Positions 24,784-33,703 of a stretch of 64,000 nucleotides of DNA are shown here, one piece after another. The position numbers were made by a program, and so were the translations under genes. The notes beneath the pieces are model-generated. The model searched no databases. It saw nothing but the letters and a program-made list of their open reading frames with translations, and had not been told where the DNA came from. The DNA lies in assembly GCA_020636075.1 (NCBI GenBank), contig JACJYO010000002.1:186001-250000 (forward strand). Direction: 5' to 3'. The number at the start of each line of letters is the position of its first letter. Within the stretch, counting starts at the first letter, position 1. This DNA comes from Lewinellaceae bacterium (GTDB lineage Bacteria; Bacteroidota; Bacteroidia; Chitinophagales; Saprospiraceae).

Positions 24784-26865
24784 CTAAAACCGCATACGTA
24801 CTTGCAGCTTCCAGGCACTTTGCTTCCCGGTAAATCCAGAGTCGGTTACAGCCACTTTTTGTAAAGTTTGTTCAAACCGGCTTTCCAGTCGAAGCCAGTC
24901 GTTGATCCGCCAGCTCAGGTTGATAAAATACCGCGAGCCGCGTCCGGCAAACCCCGGGATGGAAATTGCCGAAAACAAGTCATTTTCATAGGTGTAAATC
25001 CGGGAATCATAATTTGGCGTATCAAAAATCACATACCGTACCGAACCAGACAGTGGAAAGCCCAATACCCGCACTACCGCTTCCTGATAGGCCAAATATC
25101 CGCGTGACCAGGGTAGTGGTCCTTCTTTGAATCGCGTCCATTCGACCCGGCTGCGTAATTCCAAAGCCGGGGCTACTTTGTAGGTAGCATGCAATCGCAA
25201 CCGTCCCCGTTTGTTATCCACCAAACCAGGGATTTCGGCAATTCCGCTGTTCCGCTCTTTGGTTTCCAATTGCCAAAGCAGGTAAAGGGTAACGCTACGC
25301 TCAGGCTTCCAGGTTAGCCGGCCCAAATACTCACTTCCTGTGGAAGGGGCATCTACCCCAAAGCGCAGCCAGGGGTGCTTCCAAATGTCTGCATAGCCAT
25401 TGATCTGCCATTTGCGTCCAAAGCGGACATCGGCGCCAATGTACACCCCCTCTTCATTGTTTGCGCCCGAAGTTTCTGCAAAAGGAGCGGCATAAACCGA
25501 TTGATAATCGCGACCCAGGCGGCGGTGCAATACGGCCAGCGTTACATTCCGTTGAGCTGCAAATAAAACACCGTTGAGCATCGAGAGTCCGCCATTATCG
25601 CTGCGCGCAAACTCACCGAATGCATACCAATTTCGCCGGCGCCAGAAATAATCAAGGCTGGCGCCCATGAGTTCAGTTCCGGTGAACACAAATTGTCGGT
25701 AGGGTGCAGTTGAAGGTTGCCAGGGTTTGTCGTAATGCAGATAAACGGCATTGGCCGACACCTGCCCGTTTTTCCAGGCCCGGGAAGCGGTGAAACCACC
25801 TACCCATTCCTGAATTTGTTTTTCATCGGCCCGCTCGGCTTCCGTGCGATGCAACCCCGAGAGTTGTAAGGATGTGAAGACTGTTTCCGGGAAATCCTGA
25901 TCCGTTGAGTCCTGTGCCGCCAATACATTCCCGTCGCGGCGGCGTGCCGATACCAATGCCGTCATCTCCCAGTTTTTACCCAAACCAATAGTTGCAGCAG
26001 CTCCCCGCAGGAAATAGGCTTCCCCAAATGATGCATAGGGCCGGATCTGTCGGCCACCGCGGGCAATCGAGGTGGTTTCTGCCGATTTCCCTGGCGCAAA
26101 GCCGGTTTGTAACAAGAGGCCCTGGCCCATCCGTGCGGAAAAATCGCCCAGCACCACCGTTTTTACGGTTTTATTCAAATCCTGTAGGGCAAAATGGGCA
26201 CTGTAAAAATCAAAACCATGCGCATTACTTCCTCGAAAAAATGCTTCACCAGGGTCATTTTCCGCGGTAAGGCCAAAACGCATACGGTTGTCGAATGAAT
26301 GGCGATACCGGAGTGCCCAGGTATTGGGTTCGCCCTCTACGGTGCCTGAAAGCCGTGGGGGGAAGCGGCGGCCCCAACGCAAAATAATTTCGTCTTCACC
26401 ATCTATCAAACCCCGCCACAGAGGTACGCTGCGGGTTTCAAGCCCGGTAGCGACGGTAGCAAATGGCATGATGCGGCGGATATCGATCAGTTCCCAGGCA
26501 GGAACAGCCTGCAATTCGTATACATTCAACAAGGGACCAAACGTATTTCGGTAGGTCAGAAAGTTTTCAATTTGAATTTCATTGAGCAGGTGCAAGGCTA
26601 TCAAGTCTTCCCGGCCGGCAGCATTTAGGTTGAGCGGCCGAATGCGCAGGTTTTCCAAATACTCCAGCAGCAGTTGGGCGTCAGTTTCAGATGCCTGCTC
26701 ATTGTCCCGGAAGAAGTTTTCCAACAATTCGCCGGTAGTCGGGTCATCCGAAATTTGCGCCTGCAAATCACTCGGATAAATACCCAAAAATCCCACAGCA
26801 GTGAAAACTATTGTGAGGAACACAACAGCGCGCGGTAAGTAAAAACAGGAAAGCAAAAAGTGCAT
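24784..26865 (-). CDS. Helix-hairpin-helix outer membrane barrel protein
   Basis: About 693 residues with an N-terminal signal sequence (AVVFLTIVFTAVGFLG...LQAQ). Residues about 65-140 hold ComEA-like helix-hairpin-helix repeats (PLNLNAAGREDLIALHLLNEIQIENFLTYRNTFGPLLNVYELQAV). The remaining 500 residues are beta-rich with alternating aromatic residues and end in LQVRMRF, a terminal Phe typical of outer-membrane barrels. The family is common in Bacteroidota without a settled function; a link to DNA uptake is possible because HhH motifs bind DNA, but this is inference. It stands alone, with a terminator at its 3' end. Confidence 0.75.
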   Translation of the reverse strand: MHFLLSCFYLPRAVVFLTIVFTAVGFLGIYPSDLQAQISDDPTTGELLENFFRDNEQASETDAQLLLEYLENLRIRPLNLNAAGREDLIALHLLNEIQIENFLTYRNTFGPLLNVYELQAVPAWELIDIRRIMPFATVATGLETRSVPLWRGLIDGEDEIILRWGRRFPPRLSGTVEGEPNTWALRYRHSFDNRMRFGLTAENDPGEAFFRGSNAHGFDFYSAHFALQDLNKTVKTVVLGDFSARMGQGLLLQTGFAPGKSAETTSIARGGRQIRPYASFGEAYFLRGAAATIGLGKNWEMTALVSARRRDGNVLAAQDSTDQDFPETVFTSLQLSGLHRTEAERADEKQIQEWVGGFTASRAWKNGQVSANAVYLHYDKPWQPSTAPYRQFVFTGTELMGASLDYFWRRRNWYAFGEFARSDNGGLSMLNGVLFAAQRNVTLAVLHRRLGRDYQSVYAAPFAETSGANNEEGVYIGADVRFGRKWQINGYADIWKHPWLRFGVDAPSTGSEYLGRLTWKPERSVTLYLLWQLETKERNSGIAEIPGLVDNKRGRLRLHATYKVAPALELRSRVEWTRFKEGPLPWSRGYLAYQEAVVRVLGFPLSGSVRYVIFDTPNYDSRIYTYENDLFSAISIPGFAGRGSRYFINLSWRINDWLRLESRFEQTLQKVAVTDSGFTGKQSAWKLQVRMRF

Positions 26866-27034
26866 TACTAATTGGTTTGGACCCTGTTAAGGAATAGTCC
26901 ACAATGTAGAAAGGAAAAAACCGTTAACTTGCAAAAAGCAGGCTTCTGATTCCGGTTTTGCAAAATTTGGATGTACAGCGCTGTTTTTAAATTAAAAAAA
27001 TGCCGCGTTGCAAACGGAAGCAGCTTGTATCTGC

Positions 27035-27042
27035 TACTTTTG
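27035..27042 (+). promoter_or_regulatory. -7 promoter box TACTTTTG of the paired small-protein operon
   Basis: Perfect TAnnTTTG match 37 nt upstream of the lipoprotein ATG at 27080. It also rules out the in-frame ATG at 27008. Confidence 0.55.
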
Positions 27043-27079
27043 CATGGCAATTTTAAAACCTGTAAAACACACTTTAAAC

Positions 27080-27322
27080 ATGAAAAAAACACTTTTAGGA
27101 ACACTTGCTGTATTTGTTTTGGCGCTAGCCATGACTTCCTGTGGCGAAAAATTGCTGACAGAAGAACAGGTACAGGCAGAAATTCAAAAGGGCGTGGAAG
27201 CAGGCATGGGCGCCATTGAAAGCGAAGAAAATGCAAAATGCACCGCTGAATTTGGGGATCGTGTAAATGCCGAACTTGAGCGTCTGAAGGCTGAAGCGCA
27301 ATCAACCCAAACTATTCAGTAA
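27080..27322 (+). CDS. Small helical lipoprotein (80 aa), paralogue of the next gene
   Basis: Signal peptide with a clear lipobox (ALAMTSCGEK), then an acidic, helical tail (EEQVQAEIQKGVEAGMG...CTAEFGDRVNAELERLKAE). One internal Cys follows a Glu-rich stretch, at the same place as in the next protein. I do not recognise a domain. The frame continues upstream to 27008, but the promoter box at 27035 makes the ATG at 27080 the start. Probably exported and anchored to the inner or outer membrane. Co-transcribed with the following gene (46-bp gap). Confidence 0.7.
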   Translation: MKKTLLGTLAVFVLALAMTSCGEKLLTEEQVQAEIQKGVEAGMGAIESEENAKCTAEFGDRVNAELERLKAEAQSTQTIQ

Positions 27323-27368
27323 GGCTTCAAACCACATCTAACATTCATTTTAAAAGAAATAAAACATT

Positions 27369-27809
27369 ATGAATAAGAAAATTATCCTCGGTACGCTGGT
27401 TGTACTTGCCGGGTTTGTCACCTTAACCGCATTTGGCGGCAAAACGTTGGAGCAGCAAAAACAGGAAATTGCAGCTGAGATCACGGCACAACTCGACGAG
27501 TTTCGGGCCCAAAAACAAGAAGAGTGCACGATGCGTGTCAATGAAGAAGCGCAGCGACTCTATAATGAGTATGTTGCCAGCATGCCAGCACCAACTACCG
27601 CAAAACCCGGAAGCAGCACCAAGACCAAGTCCAAAACCAAACCGGTAGTAAAAGATCCGTTGCCGCAAACCAAACCGGCAGAACCCTCCACCCGCGACCG
27701 GGGTGATGCGGTTGACCCGGCAAATAACCGTGAACGCGGCGATGCAGTCCCCCCGACGAACAACCGTCAGCGCGGCGATGCAGTTAAGAAGAAAGAAGGT
27801 GGAAAATAA
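27369..27809 (+). CDS. Secreted helical protein with NNRxRGDAV repeats, lipobox lost
   Basis: 146 residues. The N-terminal half mirrors the preceding lipoprotein (signal ...LGTLVV..., KQEIAAEITAQLDEF..., ECTMRVNEEAQRL), but the lipobox Cys is replaced (TAFGGK), so it should be released or cleaved rather than lipidated. The C-terminal half is a Lys/Pro/Thr linker followed by three tandem copies of a 9-12-residue unit, (NNR)xRGDAVxPx, ending in KKKEGGK. The RGD triplets are not proof of integrin-like binding. A 15-bp terminator follows. No known family is recognised. Confidence 0.65.
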   Translation: MNKKIILGTLVVLAGFVTLTAFGGKTLEQQKQEIAAEITAQLDEFRAQKQEECTMRVNEEAQRLYNEYVASMPAPTTAKPGSSTKTKSKTKPVVKDPLPQTKPAEPSTRDRGDAVDPANNRERGDAVPPTNNRQRGDAVKKKEGGK

Positions 27810-27837
27810 TCTGCCGATTTGTTATAATAAAAAAACG

Positions 27838-27880
27838 AGCGGCCGCTTCAACTGTATGTTGAAGCGGCCGCTTTCTTTAA
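27838..27880 (+). terminator. Intrinsic terminator of the paired small-protein operon
   Basis: Perfect 15-bp stem (AGCGGCCGCTTCAAC/GTTGAAGCGGCCGCT) with a 5-nt loop, followed by TTCTTTAAT on +. An A7 tract lies upstream, so it may also serve the - strand EGF-like lipoprotein gene that ends at 27904. Confidence 0.8.
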
Positions 27881-27903
27881 TAGATGGACTAGGGTTCTAA
27901 AAA

Positions 27904-28416
27904 TCAATCCAGCGTTAGCACATCAGTACAGGTCTCAGGCGGAAAACCGTCATTATAGTCAATGGTAGCTGTGATGGTAATCACTTTTCCGGAAATAGAA
28001 CCGGTACCTGTGATTTTACGATTATAACCATCATTAGTCACGTTAACAACGATTCCGGTGGCAGAAACATCGCTGGCGCTGGCCAGGCTAACCGACACAT
28101 CAATGTGATTAGCGCCTGAAAAACCACCATATTCGTTGATTCTGATTTCAGATTCGGAAATTCGTGTAATGGTGCCTTGATACGTAGATCCAGCGTTGCA
28201 GGACGATTCGGCAGTGTAATCACCCAGGAATTTTTCCGACCATTCGGTGTTGCAATCGCCGCCTTCGTAGCCGACATTGCAAACACAAACACCTTCGAAG
28301 CAGGTGCCATTTGCGCCGCAATCCACATCTTTGCAAGGGTCAGTATCGCCACAAGCCGGAGCAAACATTACCATGATGCCAAGAAGGGCGAAGAGATAAA
28401 CCAGTTTTTTGTTCAT
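27904..28416 (-). CDS. EGF-like-domain lipoprotein (tandem copy 2)
   Basis: 170 residues. A lipoprotein signal (MFAPACGDTD) is followed at once by a six-Cys EGF-like module (CKDVDCGANGTCFEGVCVCNVGYEGGDC) and then a roughly 110-residue beta-rich domain. It is a paralogue of the next gene: the EGF block and the linker (W.EKFLG.Y) are nearly the same, while the C-terminal domains diverge. Probably a surface-exposed lipoprotein; the ligand is unknown. A TATTTTTG box lies about 48 bp upstream, and the leader next to the ATG is almost identical to the paralogue's. Confidence 0.75.
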   Translation of the reverse strand: MNKKLVYLFALLGIMVMFAPACGDTDPCKDVDCGANGTCFEGVCVCNVGYEGGDCNTEWSEKFLGDYTAESSCNAGSTYQGTITRISESEIRINEYGGFSGANHIDVSVSLASASDVSATGIVVNVTNDGYNRKITGTGSISGKVITITATIDYNDGFPPETCTDVLTLD

Positions 28417-28463
28417 TGTAGAATGTTTTTGTGTGATGGATAATGTATTTTCAAAGTTCAGGG

Positions 28464-28471
28464 CAAAAATA
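28464..28471 (-). promoter_or_regulatory. -7 promoter box TATTTTTG of an EGF-like lipoprotein
   Basis: Perfect TAnnTTTG match with a predicted leader of about 43 nt. The paralogue upstream has only a degenerate TATTTTTT at the comparable place. Confidence 0.5.
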
Positions 28472-28534
28472 GTGAAAACCTGCTATGCGGCTTTGCTAAT
28501 TTGATTTCCGTTTAATTTTTGAGAAGATTCAAGT

Positions 28535-29041
28535 TTATTTTTCGTACTCAAATGTGCAGTTTTCCGAAATGCCGTTGGTGTACGTCACAATATAAGAGCC
28601 AGTGATTTTACTGCCGCTTATTGTAGCCGAACCAACAAATTTCCGTCCCTGGGTGTCGGTATCGTCAAAACTTAAATCTTCGGCTTTCGTCGAGGCCGCA
28701 GTTGCCAGTTTCACGGTAGCAATTAAAGTCGATTGAAAACTTCCAAGGTTGAATAGCTGAACCTCTGTCGCACTGATTCGCGTGATTTTTACAGGCTTGT
28801 TAAGCGGAATCGTTCCTGAAGGACACACGTCAAAACCTTCATATTCACCAAGGAATTTTTGCGCCCATTCTTCCGCGCAGGCAGCGCCTTCGTAGCCGTC
28901 AATGCAGTCACATACTCCGTCGATGCAAGTACCGTTTGCGCCGCAGTCTACATCTTTGCATGCATCCTTATCTGCACAGGCCAAAGCAAAAAAGATGATT
29001 GAGCCGAGAATCGTTAAGAGACAAACCAGTTTTTTGTTCAT
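28535..29041 (-). CDS. EGF-like-domain lipoprotein (tandem copy 1)
   Basis: 168 residues, a tandem paralogue of the gene downstream. Signal with lipobox (FFALACADKD), then an EGF-like module (CKDVDCGANGTCIDGVCDCIDGYEGAAC), then a beta-rich domain (EGFDVCPSG...). The first 6 codons and about 30 nt of 5' leader are conserved between the copies, whereas the C-terminal domain has diverged, consistent with duplication followed by change in specificity. The gap between the two genes is 118 bp. Function is unknown. Confidence 0.75.
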   Translation of the reverse strand: MNKKLVCLLTILGSIIFFALACADKDACKDVDCGANGTCIDGVCDCIDGYEGAACAEEWAQKFLGEYEGFDVCPSGTIPLNKPVKITRISATEVQLFNLGSFQSTLIATVKLATAASTKAEDLSFDDTDTQGRKFVGSATISGSKITGSYIVTYTNGISENCTFEYEK

Positions 29042-29206
29042 TGTAGGATGTTTTTGTGTGATCGATAAAAGAATTTCAATGTAAGCGTAAAAAATAACGA
29101 AAAGTTGTTTCGCAATGGTGCTATTTTAATATCAGCTTTGGGCTAAGCGATTGAGAAAAGTTCTAACACTCCTTTTGTTTATATCTTGTCGGAAAATATT
29201 GGGGCT

Positions 29207-29857
29207 ATGGAACACCACAAATTAACCGTAAGCAAGACAGCACAATTTTACCAGATCGGCGAAACAGGTCCGAATGTTCGTCAGATCTGGATTGTATGCC
29301 ATGGTTATGCGCAACTGGCTACTGAGTTTATCAAGAATTTTGAAATTGTCAATACCGGTGATGTTGTCATAGTAGCTCCGGAAGGATTGAACCATTTTTA
29401 CAAAAAGGGATTCAATGGCGATGTCGGGGCAACCTGGATGACCCGCCACTGCCGCGAAGACGAGATTGCAGATAACGGTGCTTACCTGGAGGCTTTGCAT
29501 AACCGATATTTGGCCTTGTTGCCCAAGCACGTCCGGATTATTCTACTGGGATTTTCACAAGGGACAGCAACAGTATGCCGTTGGATTTTGCGATATCACC
29601 CTCATTTTCATGATTTGGTATTGTGGGCCGGCATGCCGCCGGAGGATCTCGATTATCAGGCACATAAAGACTATTTGGCAGACAAAAACCTTTATTTGTT
29701 GTACGGTTCAAATGACCCCTTCCTAACCCCCGATCGTTTTTCCGAGCTAAAAGAAATTGAACAAACCGGTGGGATAGATTTTGACGAAAACCGTTTTGAA
29801 GGCGGGCATGAGATACCGAATGCCGCACTTCAAAATTTGTTGAAAAAACTAAACTGA
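29207..29857 (+). CDS. Phospholipase/carboxylesterase-like alpha/beta hydrolase
   Basis: About 216 residues. The nucleophile elbow is LGFSQGTATV (catalytic Ser in GFSQG). IWIVCHGYAQ gives the oxyanion-hole region, YLLYGSNDPF the acid loop with Asp, and FEGGHEIPN the catalytic His: all in the order of the carboxylesterase/acyl-protein thioesterase family. No signal peptide, so it is cytoplasmic. The start is the ATG at 29207 rather than the in-frame TTG at 29186. Substrate (lysophospholipid, thioester or other) cannot be inferred. Confidence 0.82.
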   Translation: MEHHKLTVSKTAQFYQIGETGPNVRQIWIVCHGYAQLATEFIKNFEIVNTGDVVIVAPEGLNHFYKKGFNGDVGATWMTRHCREDEIADNGAYLEALHNRYLALLPKHVRIILLGFSQGTATVCRWILRYHPHFHDLVLWAGMPPEDLDYQAHKDYLADKNLYLLYGSNDPFLTPDRFSELKEIEQTGGIDFDENRFEGGHEIPNAALQNLLKKLN

Positions 29858-29960
29858 GTACATTCGGATATGCTCCCGATCAGTACCAATTCTATACCTT
29901 CGCAGTTCCTGATTTTTGCAGATGCCGATTTAAGCGTCTAACATTCAATGGTTTACTGAA

Positions 29961-29968
29961 TATTTTTG
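29961..29968 (+). promoter_or_regulatory. -7 promoter box TATTTTTG of the YfhO gene
   Basis: Perfect TAnnTTTG match ending exactly 4 nt (CTGA) before the ATG at 29973, the same spacing as miaE and the first plsC; predicts a leaderless mRNA. Confidence 0.6.
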
Positions 29969-29972
29969 CTGA

Positions 29973-32471
29973 ATGGATTTCAAAAAAGTAGTTCCACACC
30001 TGATTGCAGTTATATCACTCGCCGCAGTTGCGGCCATTTTTTTTGCACCCAATGCATTTAGCGGGAAGGTCCTGTCTCAACCAGATAACGACAAGGCCCG
30101 GGGCATGCAAACTGAAATTCAACACTATATTAAAACAGAAGGTGAGGCGCCGCTTTGGACCAATAGTGCCTTTGGCGGTATGCCATCGTACCAGATTTAT
30201 TCCCCGATCAAGGGCAACTTAACCAGGTCAGTGTTCAACGCGCTGTTGCTTTGGACCGATATCAGCAGTAGTATCTGGACTCAGGTAATGCTTGCAATGT
30301 TGATGACTTATCTTCTGCTGATCGTCTTGAAGGTCGATTGGCGGATCGCTATTTTCGGGGCTGTTTCGTACGGAATTACAACATACAATATTGACATAAT
30401 AGGCGCAGGACATACTACAAAAATGATCGCCCTGGCGCTTGCTCCGGGAGTGCTTACCGGGCTGGTGCTTGCTTTTAACGGACGATTATTATTGGGTGGG
30501 GCACTTATGGCCCTTTTTGTTGCCATTCAGGTGTATGCAAACCATGTTCAGATCACGTATTACACACTTATAATCAGTGGCCTGTATTTTTTGGCTAAAT
30601 TGGTGGATGCAATTCGGGAAAGAACAATTGCAAATTGGGGAAAAGCCCTTGCTGTTTGTGGTTTGGCCATAATTTTGGGTTTTGCATCCAACCTTTCAAG
30701 GCTATGGCCAACGTATGAGTACAGCCAGGAGACCATTCGCGGCAAATCAGATTTAACGCAAAAAAAATCAAAGGGTGATGGCCTGGATAAAGATTATTTA
30801 TTTGGCTGGAGCTATGGTATTGATGAAAGCTTGACCCTGTTGGTTCCCCACTTTGCCGGCGGCGGCGGCGGCGAAATGTATGAAGATACCAAACTGTTCA
30901 AGGCCGTAGATCCGTCATTGCGCAATCAAATTCAGGGCTTGTTTTATTCCGGTGAGCAGACTTTCGTCGGCACCGCCATTTATTTTGGTGCAATTGTATT
31001 CTTCTTGTTTGTGCTGGGCGCTTTTTTAGTTCCCGGAAGTCCAAAATACTGGTTGCTCGCCGGCGGCTTATTAATGATTTCCCTAGCCTGGGGAAAGCAT
31101 TTTTTCTTGAATTATCTGTTTTATGATTACCTCCCGATGTTCAAGAAATTCAGGGCGGTATCAATGGCTTTAGGGGTCGGGCAGTTTTGCTTTGCGATGC
31201 TGGGAGCCTTAGCACTGCAAAGCCTGAACAACCCGGATATCACAATTGAAAAGAAAAAAAAGGCACTGTGGTGGGCACTGGGTATTACGGGCGGGCTTTG
31301 CCTGGTTGCCTGGATGATTGGTGGCTCCACCGGCCAATACGATAAAGCATTGGAAAATCAACCGCAACTGCTAGCGCTATTGCATGAGGACCGGGCCGAT
31401 ATGCTTCGCAGCGATGTTTTCCGGTCGATTGGATTTATTGGCGTAGCTGCTGCATTGATCTGGTTTTATTTGCAGGGGCGCATTAAATCGAGTTGGGCGG
31501 TGGTTTTGATCGTCCTGTTTTCACTTGCAGATAATTGGATGGTTTGTTCCCGGACGCTCACGGCCAAAGATTATGAGAGCAAGCGTGCCGCTTTGGCTCC
31601 GCCTCCTGAAAAAGACTATGACAAACAGATCAAGCAAGATCCCGACGTAGACTACCGGGTTCTGGACTTGTCGCGCGGAGGAATAACTGCAAACGCAACT
31701 ACTTCCTATTTTCATAAAAGTCTGAGCGGGTACCATGCGGCCAAACTGCAGCGATACCAGGAGGTAGTCGACTCCTTCTTTAATGTGGACTTGAAAAAAA
31801 ATCTGCATGTAGTGGGAATGCTCAATGGCAAATACATAATCAGCCAGGAGGGTGATATTTTTCCCAATCCGAATGCTTGTGGTAATGCCTGGTTTGTAAG
31901 CGCTTTTGAAACAGTGTCCAATGCGGATGCCGAGATTAATGCGCTCCATAGGCTTAATCCAAAAGATACCGCCATTATTTTGGAAAGCATTGTTGCAGAA
32001 AATTTGAAAGATTTTGCAATTCGTCCAGACAGTAATGCGCAAATCCGGCTGTCACATTACCACCCTGATAAAATGGAATATGAATATTCTTCAGCCACTG
32101 AGCAATTAGCTGTTTTTTCAGAGGTTTATTACCCACCGGCCAAGGGATGGAACTGTTACCTCAATGGCCAACCGGCGCCTGATTTTTTCCGTGTTGATTA
32201 CTTGTTACGCGGAATGCGGCTTCCTGCCGGGCAAAATATGAAGGTCGAAATGCGGTTTGAACCCCGGTCATTCTATTTAGGTGAAAAAATTGCGTATGCA
32301 GCTTCGGGGTTAGTTTTGTTGGCTTTTATAGTTGCCTTTTACTTTTGGTACCGAAACCGCACACCGGATGTACCTGCCCGGCTAACCGATATGCCTGAAC
32401 CAGCTGAAAGTAATCGGAAGGAGCATCGTACTCAGAAAGGTGAGCGAAAACCGCAACGGCGTAAAAAATAG
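29973..32471 (+). CDS. YfhO-family multi-pass membrane protein
   Basis: 832 residues. Many membrane segments (for example LIAVISLAAVAAIFFA, MLAMLMTYLLLIVL, ALAVCGLAIILGFAS, FVGTAIYFGAIVFFLFVLGAFL) cover the first 530 residues. A soluble, probably extracytoplasmic domain of about 240 residues follows, then a final helix and a Lys/Arg-rich tail. The loop after the first helix carries DND and a W...FGGMPSYQIYSP block typical of YfhO (PF09586), related to GT-C glycosyltransferases. In Gram-positive relatives YfhO decorates teichoic acid; here the acceptor is unknown. Promoter spacing suggests a leaderless message. Confidence 0.82.
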   Translation: MDFKKVVPHLIAVISLAAVAAIFFAPNAFSGKVLSQPDNDKARGMQTEIQHYIKTEGEAPLWTNSAFGGMPSYQIYSPIKGNLTRSVFNALLLWTDISSSIWTQVMLAMLMTYLLLIVLKVDWRIAIFGAVSYGITTYNIDIIGAGHTTKMIALALAPGVLTGLVLAFNGRLLLGGALMALFVAIQVYANHVQITYYTLIISGLYFLAKLVDAIRERTIANWGKALAVCGLAIILGFASNLSRLWPTYEYSQETIRGKSDLTQKKSKGDGLDKDYLFGWSYGIDESLTLLVPHFAGGGGGEMYEDTKLFKAVDPSLRNQIQGLFYSGEQTFVGTAIYFGAIVFFLFVLGAFLVPGSPKYWLLAGGLLMISLAWGKHFFLNYLFYDYLPMFKKFRAVSMALGVGQFCFAMLGALALQSLNNPDITIEKKKKALWWALGITGGLCLVAWMIGGSTGQYDKALENQPQLLALLHEDRADMLRSDVFRSIGFIGVAAALIWFYLQGRIKSSWAVVLIVLFSLADNWMVCSRTLTAKDYESKRAALAPPPEKDYDKQIKQDPDVDYRVLDLSRGGITANATTSYFHKSLSGYHAAKLQRYQEVVDSFFNVDLKKNLHVVGMLNGKYIISQEGDIFPNPNACGNAWFVSAFETVSNADAEINALHRLNPKDTAIILESIVAENLKDFAIRPDSNAQIRLSHYHPDKMEYEYSSATEQLAVFSEVYYPPAKGWNCYLNGQPAPDFFRVDYLLRGMRLPAGQNMKVEMRFEPRSFYLGEKIAYAASGLVLLAFIVAFYFWYRNRTPDVPARLTDMPEPAESNRKEHRTQKGERKPQRRKK

Positions 32472-32480
32472 GGTTTTAAA

Positions 32481-33698
32481 TCAGGTATTCAAAAGTTCGT
32501 TGTAAACCGAAACCAATGCCGATCCGACTACGGGATTCGAATAATGTGAAACAGCTTTGTTGCGCGCAGCTTTTCGAATTTGAGCATGTTCGACATCTGT
32601 CATCTCGGTTAACCATTGGATTCCTGCCGCAAATTGTGTGCTGTCTCTTTGAGGCGCGATGAAACCTTGGGCCTGATGCTCAACCATTTGCGGAACTCCT
32701 CCGGTATTGAAGCCGACAACCGGCGTACCGCAGGCTAGTGCCTCCAGGACCGTATTGGGCAGGTTGTCCTCAAGCGATGGAATGGCGAATATATCGGAAA
32801 CACCATAGATCAACGCCAATTGCTGTGGATCCCGGATCATGCCCAACACATGGGTAGGGTAGGGCAGTTCGGGTAAATTTTGCTGATCTACATTGCCGAT
32901 CACAACCACTTCAATTTTGCATTCTTGCCGATAGGTTTTCAACCAATTCAAGGCTTCCTGGAGGTAGCGGAATCCTTTGCGTTCTTCCTGTACTTTTACA
33001 GCGGCAAAAAGCAATACGGTAGCATCTTTCCCGATCCCTCTTTCCATTCGGAATTGCTGCTTGGCAGTTTCTGTTGCTGGTTGGAACTGTTGGGTATCAA
33101 TAGGGGTTGGCATAGACAAAACGGAATGTTCTTGAAGCAAACTACTTGAACGTGCTTCATTTGCCAGCCAATCGCTGTGCGCGATGAATTGAATGTTCAT
33201 TGGCAGGGTAGCGTGCTTGCGTTTCCAAACCTGATTGGACAAATCAGTCGCAGCAGGCTTCCGAAGGTAGGGGCAATGGCCGCAATGTTGTCGATAATTC
33301 ACACAGTTTCCGCTGTAATGACACCCGCCGGTAAATGCCCACATATCATGTAACGACCAAACTAAAGGTTTCCCAAGGGCCGCTAACGCGCGAATTTGCT
33401 TTAGAGATAAAAAACCTTGGTTTATCCAATGTAAGTGCAATACATCGGCTTGCTTCACCCAGGAATGCTCAGCCAGATTATAACCGAAATTCGCTAATGA
33501 AAAGGCAAAGCGCACGGACTTATCACGCTCAAAGGGCAAAAAAGATAATTTCTCGGCGTAAAAGGGCCAGCGGCTCCACATGTCAGCACTGGTGATCAGG
33601 TTGGAGAACTGACCACACTCCTGTAAAGCGGCATGTAACCGGCGGCAGGAAGTGGCTGCACCGCCATAGGGATACGTTGAAAAATGTAAAATATTCAT
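32481..33698 (-). CDS. Glycosyltransferase family 4 protein
   Basis: 405 residues in a GT-B fold. The N-terminus MNILHFSTYPYGGAAT has the Gly-rich acceptor loop. ADVLHLHWINQGFLSL and WSLHDMWAFTGGCHYSGNC with a Cys cluster (NCxxYxxxCGxCPYL) mark a subfamily often seen in polysaccharide and glycan clusters. The donor-site signature is at the C-terminus: PSLEDNLPNTVLEALACGTPVVGFNTGG, with the E-x7-E motif. It follows the FkbM gene after 5 bp on the same strand, so one operon. Convergent with yfhO (9-bp gap). Confidence 0.87.
   Translation of the reverse strand: MNILHFSTYPYGGAATSCRRLHAALQECGQFSNLITSADMWSRWPFYAEKLSFLPFERDKSVRFAFSLANFGYNLAEHSWVKQADVLHLHWINQGFLSLKQIRALAALGKPLVWSLHDMWAFTGGCHYSGNCVNYRQHCGHCPYLRKPAATDLSNQVWKRKHATLPMNIQFIAHSDWLANEARSSSLLQEHSVLSMPTPIDTQQFQPATETAKQQFRMERGIGKDATVLLFAAVKVQEERKGFRYLQEALNWLKTYRQECKIEVVVIGNVDQQNLPELPYPTHVLGMIRDPQQLALIYGVSDIFAIPSLEDNLPNTVLEALACGTPVVGFNTGGVPQMVEHQAQGFIAPQRDSTQFAAGIQWLTEMTDVEHAQIRKAARNKAVSHYSNPVVGSALVSVYNELLNT
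32852..32864 (+). repeat. KOPS-like octamers GGGTAGGG, two overlapping copies (3, 4)
   Basis: GGGTAGGGTAGGG contains the octamer twice with a 5-bp offset. The host gene (GT4) is on the opposite strand, yet the octamer is still on +, pointing at the dif-like site. Confidence 0.7.
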
Positions 33699-33703
33699 TA
33701 CGC

